64,000 nucleotides of DNA, from positions 1-64,000 of the forward strand of contig CATLFX010000003.1 of the NCBI GenBank assembly GCA_949935795.1, written 5' to 3'. The notes beneath the pieces are model-generated. The model did not search any database. It was not told the DNA's origin and saw nothing but the letters and a program-made list of their open reading frames with translations. The DNA is from an uncultured Oscillospiraceae bacterium (lineage in GTDB: Bacteria; Bacillota; Clostridia; Oscillospirales; Oscillospiraceae). Below, piece after piece: positions 26,420-34,820 of this stretch; the first letter of the stretch is position 1; every line of letters starts with the position of its first letter. The translations under genes and the position numbers were made by a program.

Positions 26420-27457
26420 ATGAAACCGAAAACTTTTTTCCTCATGGCGCTGGCCTGCACCCTGCTGATTTTGGCGGGGTCGGCGGGCGTGGTGGCCTGG
26501 GTGGACCCTATGCTCACCGGGGGGCTGGAGGAGGGCGAAACCACCCTGTTTGTCAACGAGCGGTATGAGATGGCCGGCCTGATCCGCCGCCAGGACTATG
26601 AGGACATCGTGATGGGCACCTCCCTGGTGGCCAACTACCGCGCCTCCTGGTTCACCCAGGGCACGGGGCGGGAGACGCTGAAAATCACCTTCCCCGATGG
26701 GCGGCTCAGTGAGTTCGACATCGCCCTGGACCTGGCCTTCCGCACCCATGACAAGATAAATACCGTATATTTCTGCCTGGACCCCAACGTGCTCATCCGG
26801 AAGGACAAAGGGGTGGAGCTGCCGGAGTACCTCTACAACGACGACCCGCTGGACGATTTGCAGCTCTATTTCAACGGGGAGTGCCTGGCCCTGGCGGTGA
26901 AGTCCCTGCTGCTGGGGGACGGGGCGAAGGAGCCCCTGGACGAGGCGTTTGTCTGGGATGGAAAGTACGATTTTTCCTGGGATTCCGCCCTGGGGTCCTA
27001 CGTCAGGCCGGAAAAGGCGGACAAACCGCTGCCCGGCGGCGCCTATCTGGCGCAGGCGGAGAAAAATATGGATGTGGTGTGCTCCTGGGTGGAGGAGCAC
27101 CCGAACACCCGGTTCAAGATCTGGTTCCCGCCCTACAGCATCCTGTACTGGGACAAGGCCCAGCGGGAGGGAGCCACGGAGGCCATCCTCTCGGCGCTGG
27201 AATACGCCTGCGGGCGGCTGCTGCGCTATGAGAACGTGGGGGTGTACAGCTACCTCAACGACCGGTGGACCGCCACCGACCTGGGGCAGTACGCCGATTA
27301 CATCCACTGCTCCTCTCAGGTGACGTCTCAGGTGGCCTGGGGAATGGTCAACGACGCCTGGAGGATCTGGCCGGAGTTTTACCGGGGGCAGATGGACGAG
27401 CTCCGGCAGTATGTGACCAGCTATGATTATGACGCCATGTTTGAGGATATAAATTGA
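26420..27457 (+). CDS. AlgJ/AlgX-like SGNH-type partner of the MBOAT protein
   Basis: The 345-residue protein has an N-terminal signal anchor (about 6-26) and an extracytoplasmic domain. MGTSLVANYRASWF near residue 70 resembles the SGNH/AlgJ serine block, and QYADYIHCSSQVTSQVAW near 295 the Asp-x-x-His block. In alginate and similar systems such a protein completes acyl transfer from the MBOAT protein to the glycan. ATG 26420 has GGCGGGAG upstream. It follows the MBOAT gene with only a repeat between. Divergent from named families, so the call relies on motifs and context. Confidence 0.72.
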   Translation: MKPKTFFLMALACTLLILAGSAGVVAWVDPMLTGGLEEGETTLFVNERYEMAGLIRRQDYEDIVMGTSLVANYRASWFTQGTGRETLKITFPDGRLSEFDIALDLAFRTHDKINTVYFCLDPNVLIRKDKGVELPEYLYNDDPLDDLQLYFNGECLALAVKSLLLGDGAKEPLDEAFVWDGKYDFSWDSALGSYVRPEKADKPLPGGAYLAQAEKNMDVVCSWVEEHPNTRFKIWFPPYSILYWDKAQREGATEAILSALEYACGRLLRYENVGVYSYLNDRWTATDLGQYADYIHCSSQVTSQVAWGMVNDAWRIWPEFYRGQMDELRQYVTSYDYDAMFEDIN

Positions 27458-27478
27458 CCGCTTCGGAGGGTTTCCCAT

Positions 27479-29290
27479 ATGACAGACCAGTCTAAAATCC
27501 GCAATTTTTCCATTATCGCCCACATCGACCACGGCAAATCCACCCTGTCCGACCGGATGATTGAGATTTGCGGCGCGGTGGAGCAGCGGCAGATGGAGTC
27601 CCAGCTGCTGGACAACATGGAGCTGGAGAGAGAGCGGGGCATCACCATCAAGGCCCGGGCGGTGCGGATGGACTATAAGGCCGCCGACGGGGAGACCTAC
27701 TGCCTCAACCTCATCGACACGCCGGGACACGTGGACTTCAACTACGAGGTGAGCCGGTCCCTGGCCGCCTGCGAGGGCGCGGTGCTGGTGGTGGACGCCG
27801 CCCAGGGGGTGGAGGCCCAGACCCTGGCCAACACCTATCTGGCCCTGGACCACGATTTGGAAATTCGGCCCGTGCTCAATAAGATCGACCTGCCCGCCGC
27901 CGACCCGGAGCGGGTGAAGCATGAGATTGAGGACATCATCGGCCTGCCCGCCCTGGACGCGCCGGAGATCTCCGCCAAGCAGGGCATCAACATCCCGGCG
28001 GTGCTGGAGGACATTGTGCACAATATCCCCGCGCCCTCCGGGGACCCGGCCGCGCCGCTGAAGGCCCTCATTTTTGACAGCCAGTACGACCCTTATCTGG
28101 GCGTTATCGTCTATTTCCGGGTGATGGAGGGGACCATCCGGCCCGGAATGCAGGTGAAGCTGATGGCCTCCGGGGCTCAGTACAGCGTGCTGGACTGCGG
28201 GTATCTGCGGCCTCTGGGGATGGAGTCCGCCAAGGAGCTGTCCGCCGGTGAGGTGGGCTGGTTTACCGCCTCCATCAAGACCGTCAAGGACACCCGGGTG
28301 GGCGACACCATCACCGAGGCCCAGCGGCCCACGGACGAGCCCCTGCCCGGCTACCGCCCCGCCCAGCCCATGGTGTACTGCGGCGTGTACACCGAGGACG
28401 GGTCCAAGTACCCCGACCTGCGGGACGCGCTGGAAAAGCTGCAATTGAACGACGCCTCCCTTTCTTTTGAGCCGGAGTCGTCCATTGCCCTGGGCTTTGG
28501 GTTCCGGTGCGGGTTCCTGGGGATGCTCCATATGGAGATCATCCAGGAGCGGCTGGAGCGGGAGTTCGATCTGGACCTCATCACCACATTACCGTCGGTA
28601 ATTTATGAGGTGACAAAAACAGATGGGACTCTGGTGCGGGTGGACAACCCCCACAATTACCCCGACCCCGGCTCCATCAAGGAGGCCATGGAGCCCTACG
28701 CCTCCGTGTCCATCATCTCGCCCCCGGACTATGTGGGGAACATCATGCCCCTGTGCCAGGACCGCCGGGGGGAGTACAAGGACATGCAGTACCTGGACAC
28801 CAATCTGGTGGAGATCCGGTATCTCATGCCGCTGAATGAGATCATCTACGACTTTTTTGACACGCTGAAGGCCAAGACCCGGGGCTACGCCTCCCTGGAC
28901 TACGAGCTGGACGAGTACCGTCCCTCCGACCTGGTGAAGGTGGACCTGCTTTTGAACGGGGACCAGGTGGACGCGCTGTCCTTCATCGCCCACCGGGAGA
29001 AGGCGTACAAGCGGGCCCGGAGAATCTGCGAGAAATTGAAGGAGAACATCCCCCGGCAGATGTTCGAGGTGCCCATTCAGGCGGCCATCGGCGGCAAGGT
29101 CATCGCCCGGGAGACGCTGAAAGCCCTGCGCAAGGACGTGCTGGCCAAGTGCTACGGCGGCGACATCACCCGGAAAAAGAAGCTGCTGGAAAAGCAGAAG
29201 GAGGGCAAGAAGAAGATGCGCTCCCTGGGCACGGTGCAGATGCCCACGGAGGCCTTTATGGCGGTCCTCAAGCTGGACGACGAGGGATAA
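27479..29290 (+). CDS. lepA: Elongation factor 4 (LepA)
   Basis: The 603-residue protein is full length. [24 protein letters not shown] (G1), [11 protein letters not shown] (G2), [16 protein letters not shown] (G3) and [13 protein letters not shown] (G4) are intact. The LepA-specific C-terminus [25 protein letters not shown] is present. LepA is a ribosome-binding GTPase acting in initiation or 30S biogenesis and in back-translocation. CGGAGGG precedes the ATG. A terminator follows. Confidence 0.97.
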   Translation: MTDQSKIRNFSIIAHIDHGKSTLSDRMIEICGAVEQRQMESQLLDNMELERERGITIKARAVRMDYKAADGETYCLNLIDTPGHVDFNYEVSRSLAACEGAVLVVDAAQGVEAQTLANTYLALDHDLEIRPVLNKIDLPAADPERVKHEIEDIIGLPALDAPEISAKQGINIPAVLEDIVHNIPAPSGDPAAPLKALIFDSQYDPYLGVIVYFRVMEGTIRPGMQVKLMASGAQYSVLDCGYLRPLGMESAKELSAGEVGWFTASIKTVKDTRVGDTITEAQRPTDEPLPGYRPAQPMVYCGVYTEDGSKYPDLRDALEKLQLNDASLSFEPESSIALGFGFRCGFLGMLHMEIIQERLEREFDLDLITTLPSVIYEVTKTDGTLVRVDNPHNYPDPGSIKEAMEPYASVSIISPPDYVGNIMPLCQDRRGEYKDMQYLDTNLVEIRYLMPLNEIIYDFFDTLKAKTRGYASLDYELDEYRPSDLVKVDLLLNGDQVDALSFIAHREKAYKRARRICEKLKENIPRQMFEVPIQAAIGGKVIARETLKALRKDVLAKCYGGDITRKKKLLEKQKEGKKKMRSLGTVQMPTEAFMAVLKLDDEG

Positions 29291-29292
29291 GC

Positions 29293-29327
29293 AAAGGGGG
29301 CGCTCTCAGACAGAGCGCCCCCTTTTT
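29293..29327 (+). terminator. Terminator of lepA
   Basis: AAAGGGGGCGCTCT pairs with AGAGCGCCCCCTTT around CAGAC, followed by further T. It may also act for the convergent sulfatase gene. Confidence 0.92.
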
Positions 29328-29360
29328 GCCGGAGGGGCCTTATATCTCCTTCTATCACGC

Positions 29361-30713
29361 CTAATCCGTGATGACGGGGCGCGCGCCCTCCGCCCGCTGA
29401 ATCCAGTCCAGCAGGCGCTCGCGCAGCCGCGCCTTCACCTGGGCGTAGGCCGGGTCGCCCACTACGTTGTTCAGCTGATAGGGGTCCCGCCTCATGTCGT
29501 ACAGGAAGTCGTCGGCGTACACCTCCGCCGACGGCTGGGCAAAGCCGTTGACACCGGGGGCGTAGACCGAGTACAGGTAGTCCGCCGTGCGCAGGCACCG
29601 CCCCACCCGGCTCTCCGAAATCTGGGCGAAGGCCTCGTTCGGCCTGTCAGGGTCCTTTTTCAACACCACGTCAAGGAGGTTTTCCCCGATCATGGCGTCC
29701 CCTGCGTCCACCCCGGCCAGGGCCAGAATGGTTTTGGGCAGGCTGGCGGTGCTCACCACGTCCTCCACCGCCAAGCCGCCCCGGAAGGGCCCGCCGGCGA
29801 TCACCAGGGGCACGTGGAGGGCCGCGTCGTGGCAGGTGCGCTTGTAGTCGTCGCCGCCGTTCAGGTGGCCGTCCCGGTTGCGGGTCTTGAAGTGGGAGCC
29901 GTGGTCGGAGGCGAAGATGATGACCGTGTTTTCGTACAGCCCCTCCTTCTTCAGCCGGTCCACCAGCCGGCCCAGGTTCTCGTCCAGGCTGGCGCACTGG
30001 CCCAGGTAGTCCGGGTACTCCTGTGCAGCGTTGCCCCCCAGGGCCTCCAAATCCCCCGGCAGGACGAAATCTTTGAACCGCGCTTTGGAGCCGCGTGGGC
30101 CCTCGTAGTGCCCGCGGTCGTTCTGATGGTGGGGCTCGATCTGGGAGATGGTCATGAAGAAGGGCTTCTTCCTGTCGCAGCCGTCGAAAAATTCCAAGGC
30201 TAAGTCATTGATGCAGTCCGCCCGGTAGCCCGTAAAGTCCACCCGGTTGTTGTTCTCGTCGAACACAAAGCCGTCGTACCCATGGGAGGTGAACTCCAGT
30301 ACGTCCGCCGCCCGCCAATAGCCGGTGTAGCCCCCCCGGAGCGCCCGGGGGATGGCGGTGACGGTGTGGTCCACCGCAGAGGGCTTCTCCGGCCCGCCTT
30401 CGCTGGCCAGGTGCCATTTCCCGATATAGGCGGTCTCATAGCCCGCCTCCTCCATACAGCCGCCCAGGGTCCTGACCCCCGCCGGGAGCATAATGTTGTT
30501 GCGGAAACAGCCCGTCTCCGTGGGCCACTTCCCCGTCTGGAAGAGGGCGCGGCAGGGCCCGCACACCGGCTGGGGGGTGAAGGCGTTGTCGAACTTGACC
30601 CCCTCCCGGGCCAGCTGGTCCAGATTGGGGGTGATGTCCAGGGGCTGTCCGAAACAGCCGCAGGTGTCCCAGCGCTGCTGGTCGGTGAAGTAGAAAATGA
30701 TGTTGTTGGGCAT
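29361..30713 (-). CDS. Sulfatase (arylsulfatase class, formylglycine type)
   Basis: The 450-residue protein has the type I sulfatase fold: NNIIFYFTDQQRWDTCGCFG (metal Asp and Gln), QPVCGPCRALFQTGKWP with C51 in the C-x-P-x-R formylglycine motif, YIGKWHL, and IIFASDHGSHF. No signal peptide is visible, so it is probably cytoplasmic and acts on an imported sulfated sugar or, alternatively, a choline/phosphonate ester as some relatives do. C51 would need an anaerobic sulfatase-maturating radical SAM enzyme, which is not in the window. AAAGGAGG precedes the ATG. Divergent from the GH32 gene. Confidence 0.88.
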   Translation of the reverse strand: MPNNIIFYFTDQQRWDTCGCFGQPLDITPNLDQLAREGVKFDNAFTPQPVCGPCRALFQTGKWPTETGCFRNNIMLPAGVRTLGGCMEEAGYETAYIGKWHLASEGGPEKPSAVDHTVTAIPRALRGGYTGYWRAADVLEFTSHGYDGFVFDENNNRVDFTGYRADCINDLALEFFDGCDRKKPFFMTISQIEPHHQNDRGHYEGPRGSKARFKDFVLPGDLEALGGNAAQEYPDYLGQCASLDENLGRLVDRLKKEGLYENTVIIFASDHGSHFKTRNRDGHLNGGDDYKRTCHDAALHVPLVIAGGPFRGGLAVEDVVSTASLPKTILALAGVDAGDAMIGENLLDVVLKKDPDRPNEAFAQISESRVGRCLRTADYLYSVYAPGVNGFAQPSAEVYADDFLYDMRRDPYQLNNVVGDPAYAQVKARLRERLLDWIQRAEGARPVITD

Positions 30714-30742
30714 GAATAGCCCTCCTTTCCAATGTCAGCTCT

Positions 30743-30772
30743 ACTGTAACACAAAGATCTGCGCCGCTTCAA
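30743..30772 (-). promoter_or_regulatory. Promoter of the sulfatase gene
   Basis: On the minus strand TTGAAG (30767-30772), 18 bp, TACAGT (30743-30748). Confidence 0.65.
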
Positions 30773-30951
30773 CATCTTTCAGGAAATAAACGCGCAAAAT
30801 TGTCCGGCTGCTGTGCCCGTCAGCAGCCGCTGCCGGAAAAACATCATGGGCATGGGGATCGTGGACCGCCTGCGGAAGACGCCGCGGGAAAAGGCGGCGG
30901 ACCCGCCCGTCGGGCCGGAGGCGCGGGCCGTCCGGCTGGGGAAAAAGGGTA

Positions 30952-30980
30952 TTGCCATTCCCGCCGCCCCGAATTATAAT
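30952..30980 (+). promoter_or_regulatory. Promoter of the GH32 gene
   Basis: TTGCCA (30952-30957), 17 bp, TATAAT (30975-30980), 33 bp before the ATG. The remaining part of the 300-bp divergent gap shows no gene or clear operator. Confidence 0.75.
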
Positions 30981-31013
30981 GGTGCAAAACAGATTAAAGG
31001 AGGCTGCCGCCCC

Positions 31014-32507
31014 ATGACCAGCGAAGCCCTGCAAAAGGCCCGGGACTTTGAAGCCCAGTACGGCCCCCGCATTCCCGACAGCGAACGCCCCGCCTTCCAC
31101 GCCACCCCCACCGTCGGCTGGATGAACGACCCCAACGGGTTCTCCTTTTATAAAGGCGAGTGCCATCTGTTCTACCAGTACCACCCCTATTCCAATGAGT
31201 GGGGGCCCATGCACTGGGGGCATTTGAAGACGAGGGACTTTGTACGCTGGGAGCGCCTGCCCTGCGCCCTGGCCCCGGACCAGCCCTGCGACGTCTCCGG
31301 CTGCTTCTCCGGCGGGGCGGCGGAGCTGCCCGACGGGCGGCAGCTGCTGATGTACACCGGCGTCCGGCGGGTCCACAATGAGGAGGGCTTTATCCAGGAG
31401 ATTCAGACCCAGTGCGTGGCCGTCGGGGACGGGGTGAACTACGAGAAGTATGAGGACAACCCGGTGCTGGACGGCAAGGACCTGCCGGCGGGGGGCAGCA
31501 TTGTGGACTTCCGGGACCCCAAGGTCTGGCGGGAGGACGGCGTGTTCTACGCCGCCATCGCCAACCGCACCGAGGACGACAGCGGCGCGGTCCTGCTCTA
31601 CCGGAGCGCGGACTGCCTGCACTGGGAGCTGGTCCGCACCCTGGACCGCTGTCATAACCAGTACGGGCGGATGTGGGAGTGCCCCGACTTCTTTGCCCTG
31701 GACGGAAAGCAGATTATCATCACCAGCCCCCAGGATATGACCCCCATCGGGCTGGAGTTCCATGCGGGCAACGGCACCCTGTGCCTGATGGGCCGCTATG
31801 ACCGGGATACCGGCTTTACCCGGGAGCGGGCCCAGGCCATTGACTACGGGCTGGATTTCTACGCCCCCCAGACCCTGGAGGCCCCGGACGGGCGGCGCAT
31901 CATGATCGCCTGGATGCAGAATTGGGACACCGTGGGGGGCAGGCCTTTCCACTGCCGCTGGTTCGGCCAGATGACCCTGCCCCGGGAGCTGTCCGTTGAA
32001 AACGGGCGGCTGTACCAGCGGCCCGTGCGGGAACTGGAGGCGTACCGGCGGAATCTGGTGGTCCACCACCACATTCTGGTCAGCGGGGAGACCAACCTGC
32101 CCGGCGTCCAGGGCCGGGTGCTGGACATGACCGTCACCGTCAGCCCCATGGGCGAGGGGTCTTACCGCTGGTTCCGCCTCCACCTGGCCAAGGATGGCCG
32201 GCATGACACCATCATCCGCTACAAGCCCGGCGAGAGCACCTTGAAGATCGACCGCACCCGCAGCGGCCTGCCCCGGGATATTGTCCATACCCGCAGCTTT
32301 TTGGTGCGGCCTAACGGAGGGAAGATCAAGCTTCGGGTCATCCTGGACCGGTTCAGCGTGGAGGTGTTCGTCAACGACGGCGAGGCCGCGGCCAGCGCCG
32401 TGATCTACACCCGCCAGGAGGCGGACGCCATCACCTTCGAGGCGGACGGTCAGGTTTTGATCGACGTGGAAAAATACGACCTGGCCTTCGGCGGCGGGGA
32501 GGGCTGA
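31014..32507 (+). CDS. Glycoside hydrolase family 32 (sucrose-6-phosphate hydrolase/beta-fructosidase)
   Basis: The 497-residue protein has the GH32 five-blade propeller with WMNDPNG (nucleophile D39), FRDPKVW (transition-state D168) and WECPDFF (acid-base E222). A C-terminal beta-sandwich contains LRVILDRFSVEVFVNDG. It cleaves sucrose-6-phosphate, sucrose or fructans; absence of a signal peptide favours a cytoplasmic substrate. The start ATG 31014 has AAAGGAGG upstream. No PTS, fructokinase or regulator gene is adjacent. Confidence 0.92.
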   Translation: MTSEALQKARDFEAQYGPRIPDSERPAFHATPTVGWMNDPNGFSFYKGECHLFYQYHPYSNEWGPMHWGHLKTRDFVRWERLPCALAPDQPCDVSGCFSGGAAELPDGRQLLMYTGVRRVHNEEGFIQEIQTQCVAVGDGVNYEKYEDNPVLDGKDLPAGGSIVDFRDPKVWREDGVFYAAIANRTEDDSGAVLLYRSADCLHWELVRTLDRCHNQYGRMWECPDFFALDGKQIIITSPQDMTPIGLEFHAGNGTLCLMGRYDRDTGFTRERAQAIDYGLDFYAPQTLEAPDGRRIMIAWMQNWDTVGGRPFHCRWFGQMTLPRELSVENGRLYQRPVRELEAYRRNLVVHHHILVSGETNLPGVQGRVLDMTVTVSPMGEGSYRWFRLHLAKDGRHDTIIRYKPGESTLKIDRTRSGLPRDIVHTRSFLVRPNGGKIKLRVILDRFSVEVFVNDGEAAASAVIYTRQEADAITFEADGQVLIDVEKYDLAFGGGEG

Positions 32508-32585
32508 ACCGCTGCCCGGTTCCCCGGCTCACGGCCGGCACGTTTGCCCGCCGCCCCGCCGGGGCGGCGGTTTTCGTTTTTCCTC

Positions 32586-32614
32586 TTGACAAACTCCGGA
32601 CGGAGGCGTATAAT
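32586..32614 (+). promoter_or_regulatory. Promoter of rplJ-rplL
   Basis: TTGACA (32586-32591), 17 bp, TATAAT (32609-32614): consensus in both boxes, as expected of a ribosomal operon. Confidence 0.9.
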
Positions 32615-32621
32615 ACCTCAA

Positions 32622-32777
32622 GTGTTCAAAGACAGCGAGTGGCCCAGGCCGTAAATCTCGCCGAGAATGCAGCCGATACGTCTCGTTTGCGCTGTTTTCG
32701 TGTGGACACGAGGGCAGCGATTTTTTCTTGCAAAAAATCACCTGCCGCAACAAATTACCCGGAGGTGAATTCAAACA
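32622..32777 (+). ncRNA. Ribosomal protein L10 leader
   Basis: The 150-nt leader between promoter and rplJ has the character of the Firmicutes L10 leader: AAGACAGCGAGTGGCCCAGG, CTCGCCGAGAATGCAGCCG and CGCTGTTTTCGTGTGGACAC, forming paired arms around 32630-32720. The L10(L12)4 complex binds such leaders to repress its own synthesis. A hairpin GATTTTTTCTTGCAAAAAATC (32720-32740) follows and may be the expression platform. Confidence 0.8.
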
Positions 32778-33317
32778 ATGCCTAACGCAAAGGTTCTCAG
32801 TGAGAAACAGGCCGTCGTGGCCGCCCTGGTGGACGACCTGAAGGCCGCCAGCTCCGGCGTCCTGGTGGACTACAAGGGCATCACCGTGGCCGAGGACACC
32901 GCCCTGCGCCATGAGCTGCGTGAGAATGGCGTGGAGTACGCCGTGGTGAAGAACACCCTGCTCCGCCGCGCCCTGGACGACGTGGATCTGGGCGAGCTGG
33001 ACGGAGTGCTCAACGGCACCACTTCCATGGCCATCTCCAAGGAAGACCCCATCGCCCCCATGCGCATCGTCAACAAGTACGCCAAGCAGATGGGCGACCG
33101 CTTCAACATCAAGGCCGGCTTTATGGACGGCAAGGTCCTCCCCCTGGACGACGTGTACGCCCTGGCCGAACTGCCCTCCAAGGACGCCCTGCTGGGTCAG
33201 GTCCTGGGCATGATGCTGGCTCCCATCACCAGCCTGGCCATTGTCATCAAGGCCATCGCCGAGAAGGACGGCCAGCCCGCCGAAGCCCCCGCAGAGGAGG
33301 CTCCCGCCGCCGAATAA
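32778..33317 (+). CDS. rplJ: 50S ribosomal protein L10
   Basis: The 179-residue protein begins MPNAKVLSEKQAVVAALVDDLKAASSGVLVDYKGITVAEDTALR, the standard L10 N-terminus. It has KNTLLRRAL and an alanine-rich C-terminus that anchors L7/L12 dimers. GGAGGTG precedes the ATG. rplK and rplA are not upstream and rpoB is not downstream, so rplJL forms a separate unit here. Confidence 0.98.
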   Translation: MPNAKVLSEKQAVVAALVDDLKAASSGVLVDYKGITVAEDTALRHELRENGVEYAVVKNTLLRRALDDVDLGELDGVLNGTTSMAISKEDPIAPMRIVNKYAKQMGDRFNIKAGFMDGKVLPLDDVYALAELPSKDALLGQVLGMMLAPITSLAIVIKAIAEKDGQPAEAPAEEAPAAE

Positions 33318-33378
33318 CAGCGGCTGTCCCGGATGGGACGCGACATATTAACATTTGAAAATTAGGAGGAATTTCATC

Positions 33379-33753
33379 ATGGCTAGCGAGAAAGTTACCG
33401 CTCTGGTTGAAGAAGTCAAGCAGCTCACCGTCCTCGAGCTGAACGACCTGGTCAAGGCTCTGGAGGAGGAGTTCGGCGTTTCCGCCGCCGCTATGGCCGC
33501 TCCCGCCGCCGGTCCCGCCGCCGCCGCTGTGGAGGAGAAGACCGAGTTCGACGTGGTGCTGACCGGCTTTGACGCCGCCGCCAAGATCAAGGTCATCAAG
33601 GTGGTCCGCGAGATCACCGGCCTGGGCCTGGCCGAGGCGAAGGCCGCCGTCGAGGGCACTCCCAAGACCCTGAAGGAGGCCGTGTCCAAGGACGAGGCCG
33701 AGGAGCTGAAGAAGAAGATCGAGGAGGCCGGCGGCAAGGTGGAGCTGAAGTAA
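33379..33753 (+). CDS. rplL: 50S ribosomal protein L7/L12
   Basis: The 124-residue protein has the dimerisation helices ([33 protein letters not shown]), an alanine-rich hinge and the C-terminal [40 protein letters not shown]. It recruits translation GTPases to the ribosome. ATG 33379 follows AGGAGG. Co-transcribed with rplJ, 61 bp away. Confidence 0.98.
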   Translation: MASEKVTALVEEVKQLTVLELNDLVKALEEEFGVSAAAMAAPAAGPAAAAVEEKTEFDVVLTGFDAAAKIKVIKVVREITGLGLAEAKAAVEGTPKTLKEAVSKDEAEELKKKIEEAGGKVELK

Positions 33754-33853
33754 GCTCTCCCCGCCTGTCCCCGCCCCACTCAAAATCGTCCCAATTCTGC
33801 TCCCAATTTTGTCCTTTCAGAGCAGCGTTGAGATGGGTTTTTGAGTAAAAACG

Positions 33854-33897
33854 AAGAGTCCAGAGTGATTCATTTGAATCGCCCTGGGCTCTTTTTT
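33854..33897 (+). terminator. Terminator of rplJ-rplL
   Basis: AAGAGTCCAGAGTGATTC pairs, with mismatches, with GAATCGCCCTGGGCTCTT around ATTT, then a T run. A similar segment with its own terminator recurs at 48881-48995. Confidence 0.85.
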
Positions 33898-34449
33898 GTT
33901 ACTATTTTGTAGACTTTTGGCGGCAGTCGAGAGCGTTTTGGAGTTTTATTGAGAGAAAAAATTGAGAGCTGGTGCCTGCCTCACCCTTGGACAAGCCCTC
34001 TTGGGAGAGGGTTAGGAGGGAAATTGGGGCGCTGGCTGGAGGACAAAATAAGCCGCACAAAAGGGTCAAAACGAAAAAGCAGAGCAACATAGTGTCTCGT
34101 CTTAAGTCGAATTATTCGGGGATTTTGACTGCAAATTTTGATTTAACCCTAAAAAACTGCACCTGAAGCAGTTGATTTTCTGGAATTTAATCAATTTTTT
34201 GTGTCAAGTCCTCGGAGTAAATGCAAATATTCAAGAATATTCAGGGGGAATGCTGATCTCGGCTTCGATCTTTGCCTGTCTCTCTGGAAAGATGTCCAGC
34301 TTAATCTGACAAATTATCATATGGCAAATCGTATAATATTTATCTTGATCTTTTTCCCTTCTTAGGATATAATAATAAAATATTTTTGCGCGGGTCGTTT
34401 GCGCAGACCGGAAACCGCTTTCGACAGCGCAGCATAGCATGGTAAACTG
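33898..34449. other. AT-richer gap at the left edge of the low-GC island
   Basis: No convincing gene lies in these 550 bp. Base composition falls sharply from the ribosomal operon. Open frames of up to 87 codons on the minus strand have no ribosome site or recognisable product. The stretch may be a degraded remnant of integrated DNA. Confidence 0.5.
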
Positions 34450-34752
34450 ATGAGGAGAAGCAGTGTTAGGCATCCAATGATCCGGCAGCAGCATGGGCCG
34501 TGTTCAGATGCGCTTCAAGAGATGATGCGTGCACTTGACTTAGCTCCGGCTTCAGTGGCAAGATTCCACCAAACTTTCCCTGATAATGTTGCATCCAACG
34601 GGGCACTGTACTTGGACGACTCTAACGCACAAAGGCTTTTTTACAAGGAGGACGCGGCGAAGATTGATACTGTCCGGGAGGAACTTGGCCTTCCAGAGGA
34701 GCATGATGCAGAGGAGGAAGACGGCGATTATATTTCCACTCCCGCTCTATAA
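34450..34752 (+). CDS. Small hypothetical protein at the island edge
   Basis: An open frame of 100 codons with an acidic C-terminus (LGLPEEHDAEEEDGDYISTPAL). I recognise no domain. There is no clear ribosome site at the ATG; an internal ATG at 34477 is as likely. A hairpin with a T run follows at 34778-34805. It could be a fragment of a mobile-element protein or a peptide substrate for the radical SAM enzyme downstream; nothing seen decides this. Confidence 0.4.
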   Translation: MRRSSVRHPMIRQQHGPCSDALQEMMRALDLAPASVARFHQTFPDNVASNGALYLDDSNAQRLFYKEDAAKIDTVREELGLPEEHDAEEEDGDYISTPAL

Positions 34753-34777
34753 CATTTTCAAAGAAAGGAGACATAGT

Positions 34778-34808
34778 AAAAACCACCCCTTTCTGGATGG
34801 TTTTTATT
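34778..34808 (+). terminator. Hairpin terminator before the radical SAM gene
   Basis: AAAAACCA (34778-34785) pairs with TGGTTTTT (34798-34805), extended by CC/GG across one mismatch. It separates the small frame from the radical SAM gene, whose start must lie close downstream. Confidence 0.55.
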
Positions 34809-34820
34809 ATACGTGAGTAT

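Noticed and set aside
34231..34494. 87-codon minus-strand open frame in the island's left gap
   Set aside because: AT-rich region, no ribosome site, no recognisable protein; may be a remnant but not supportable as a gene.
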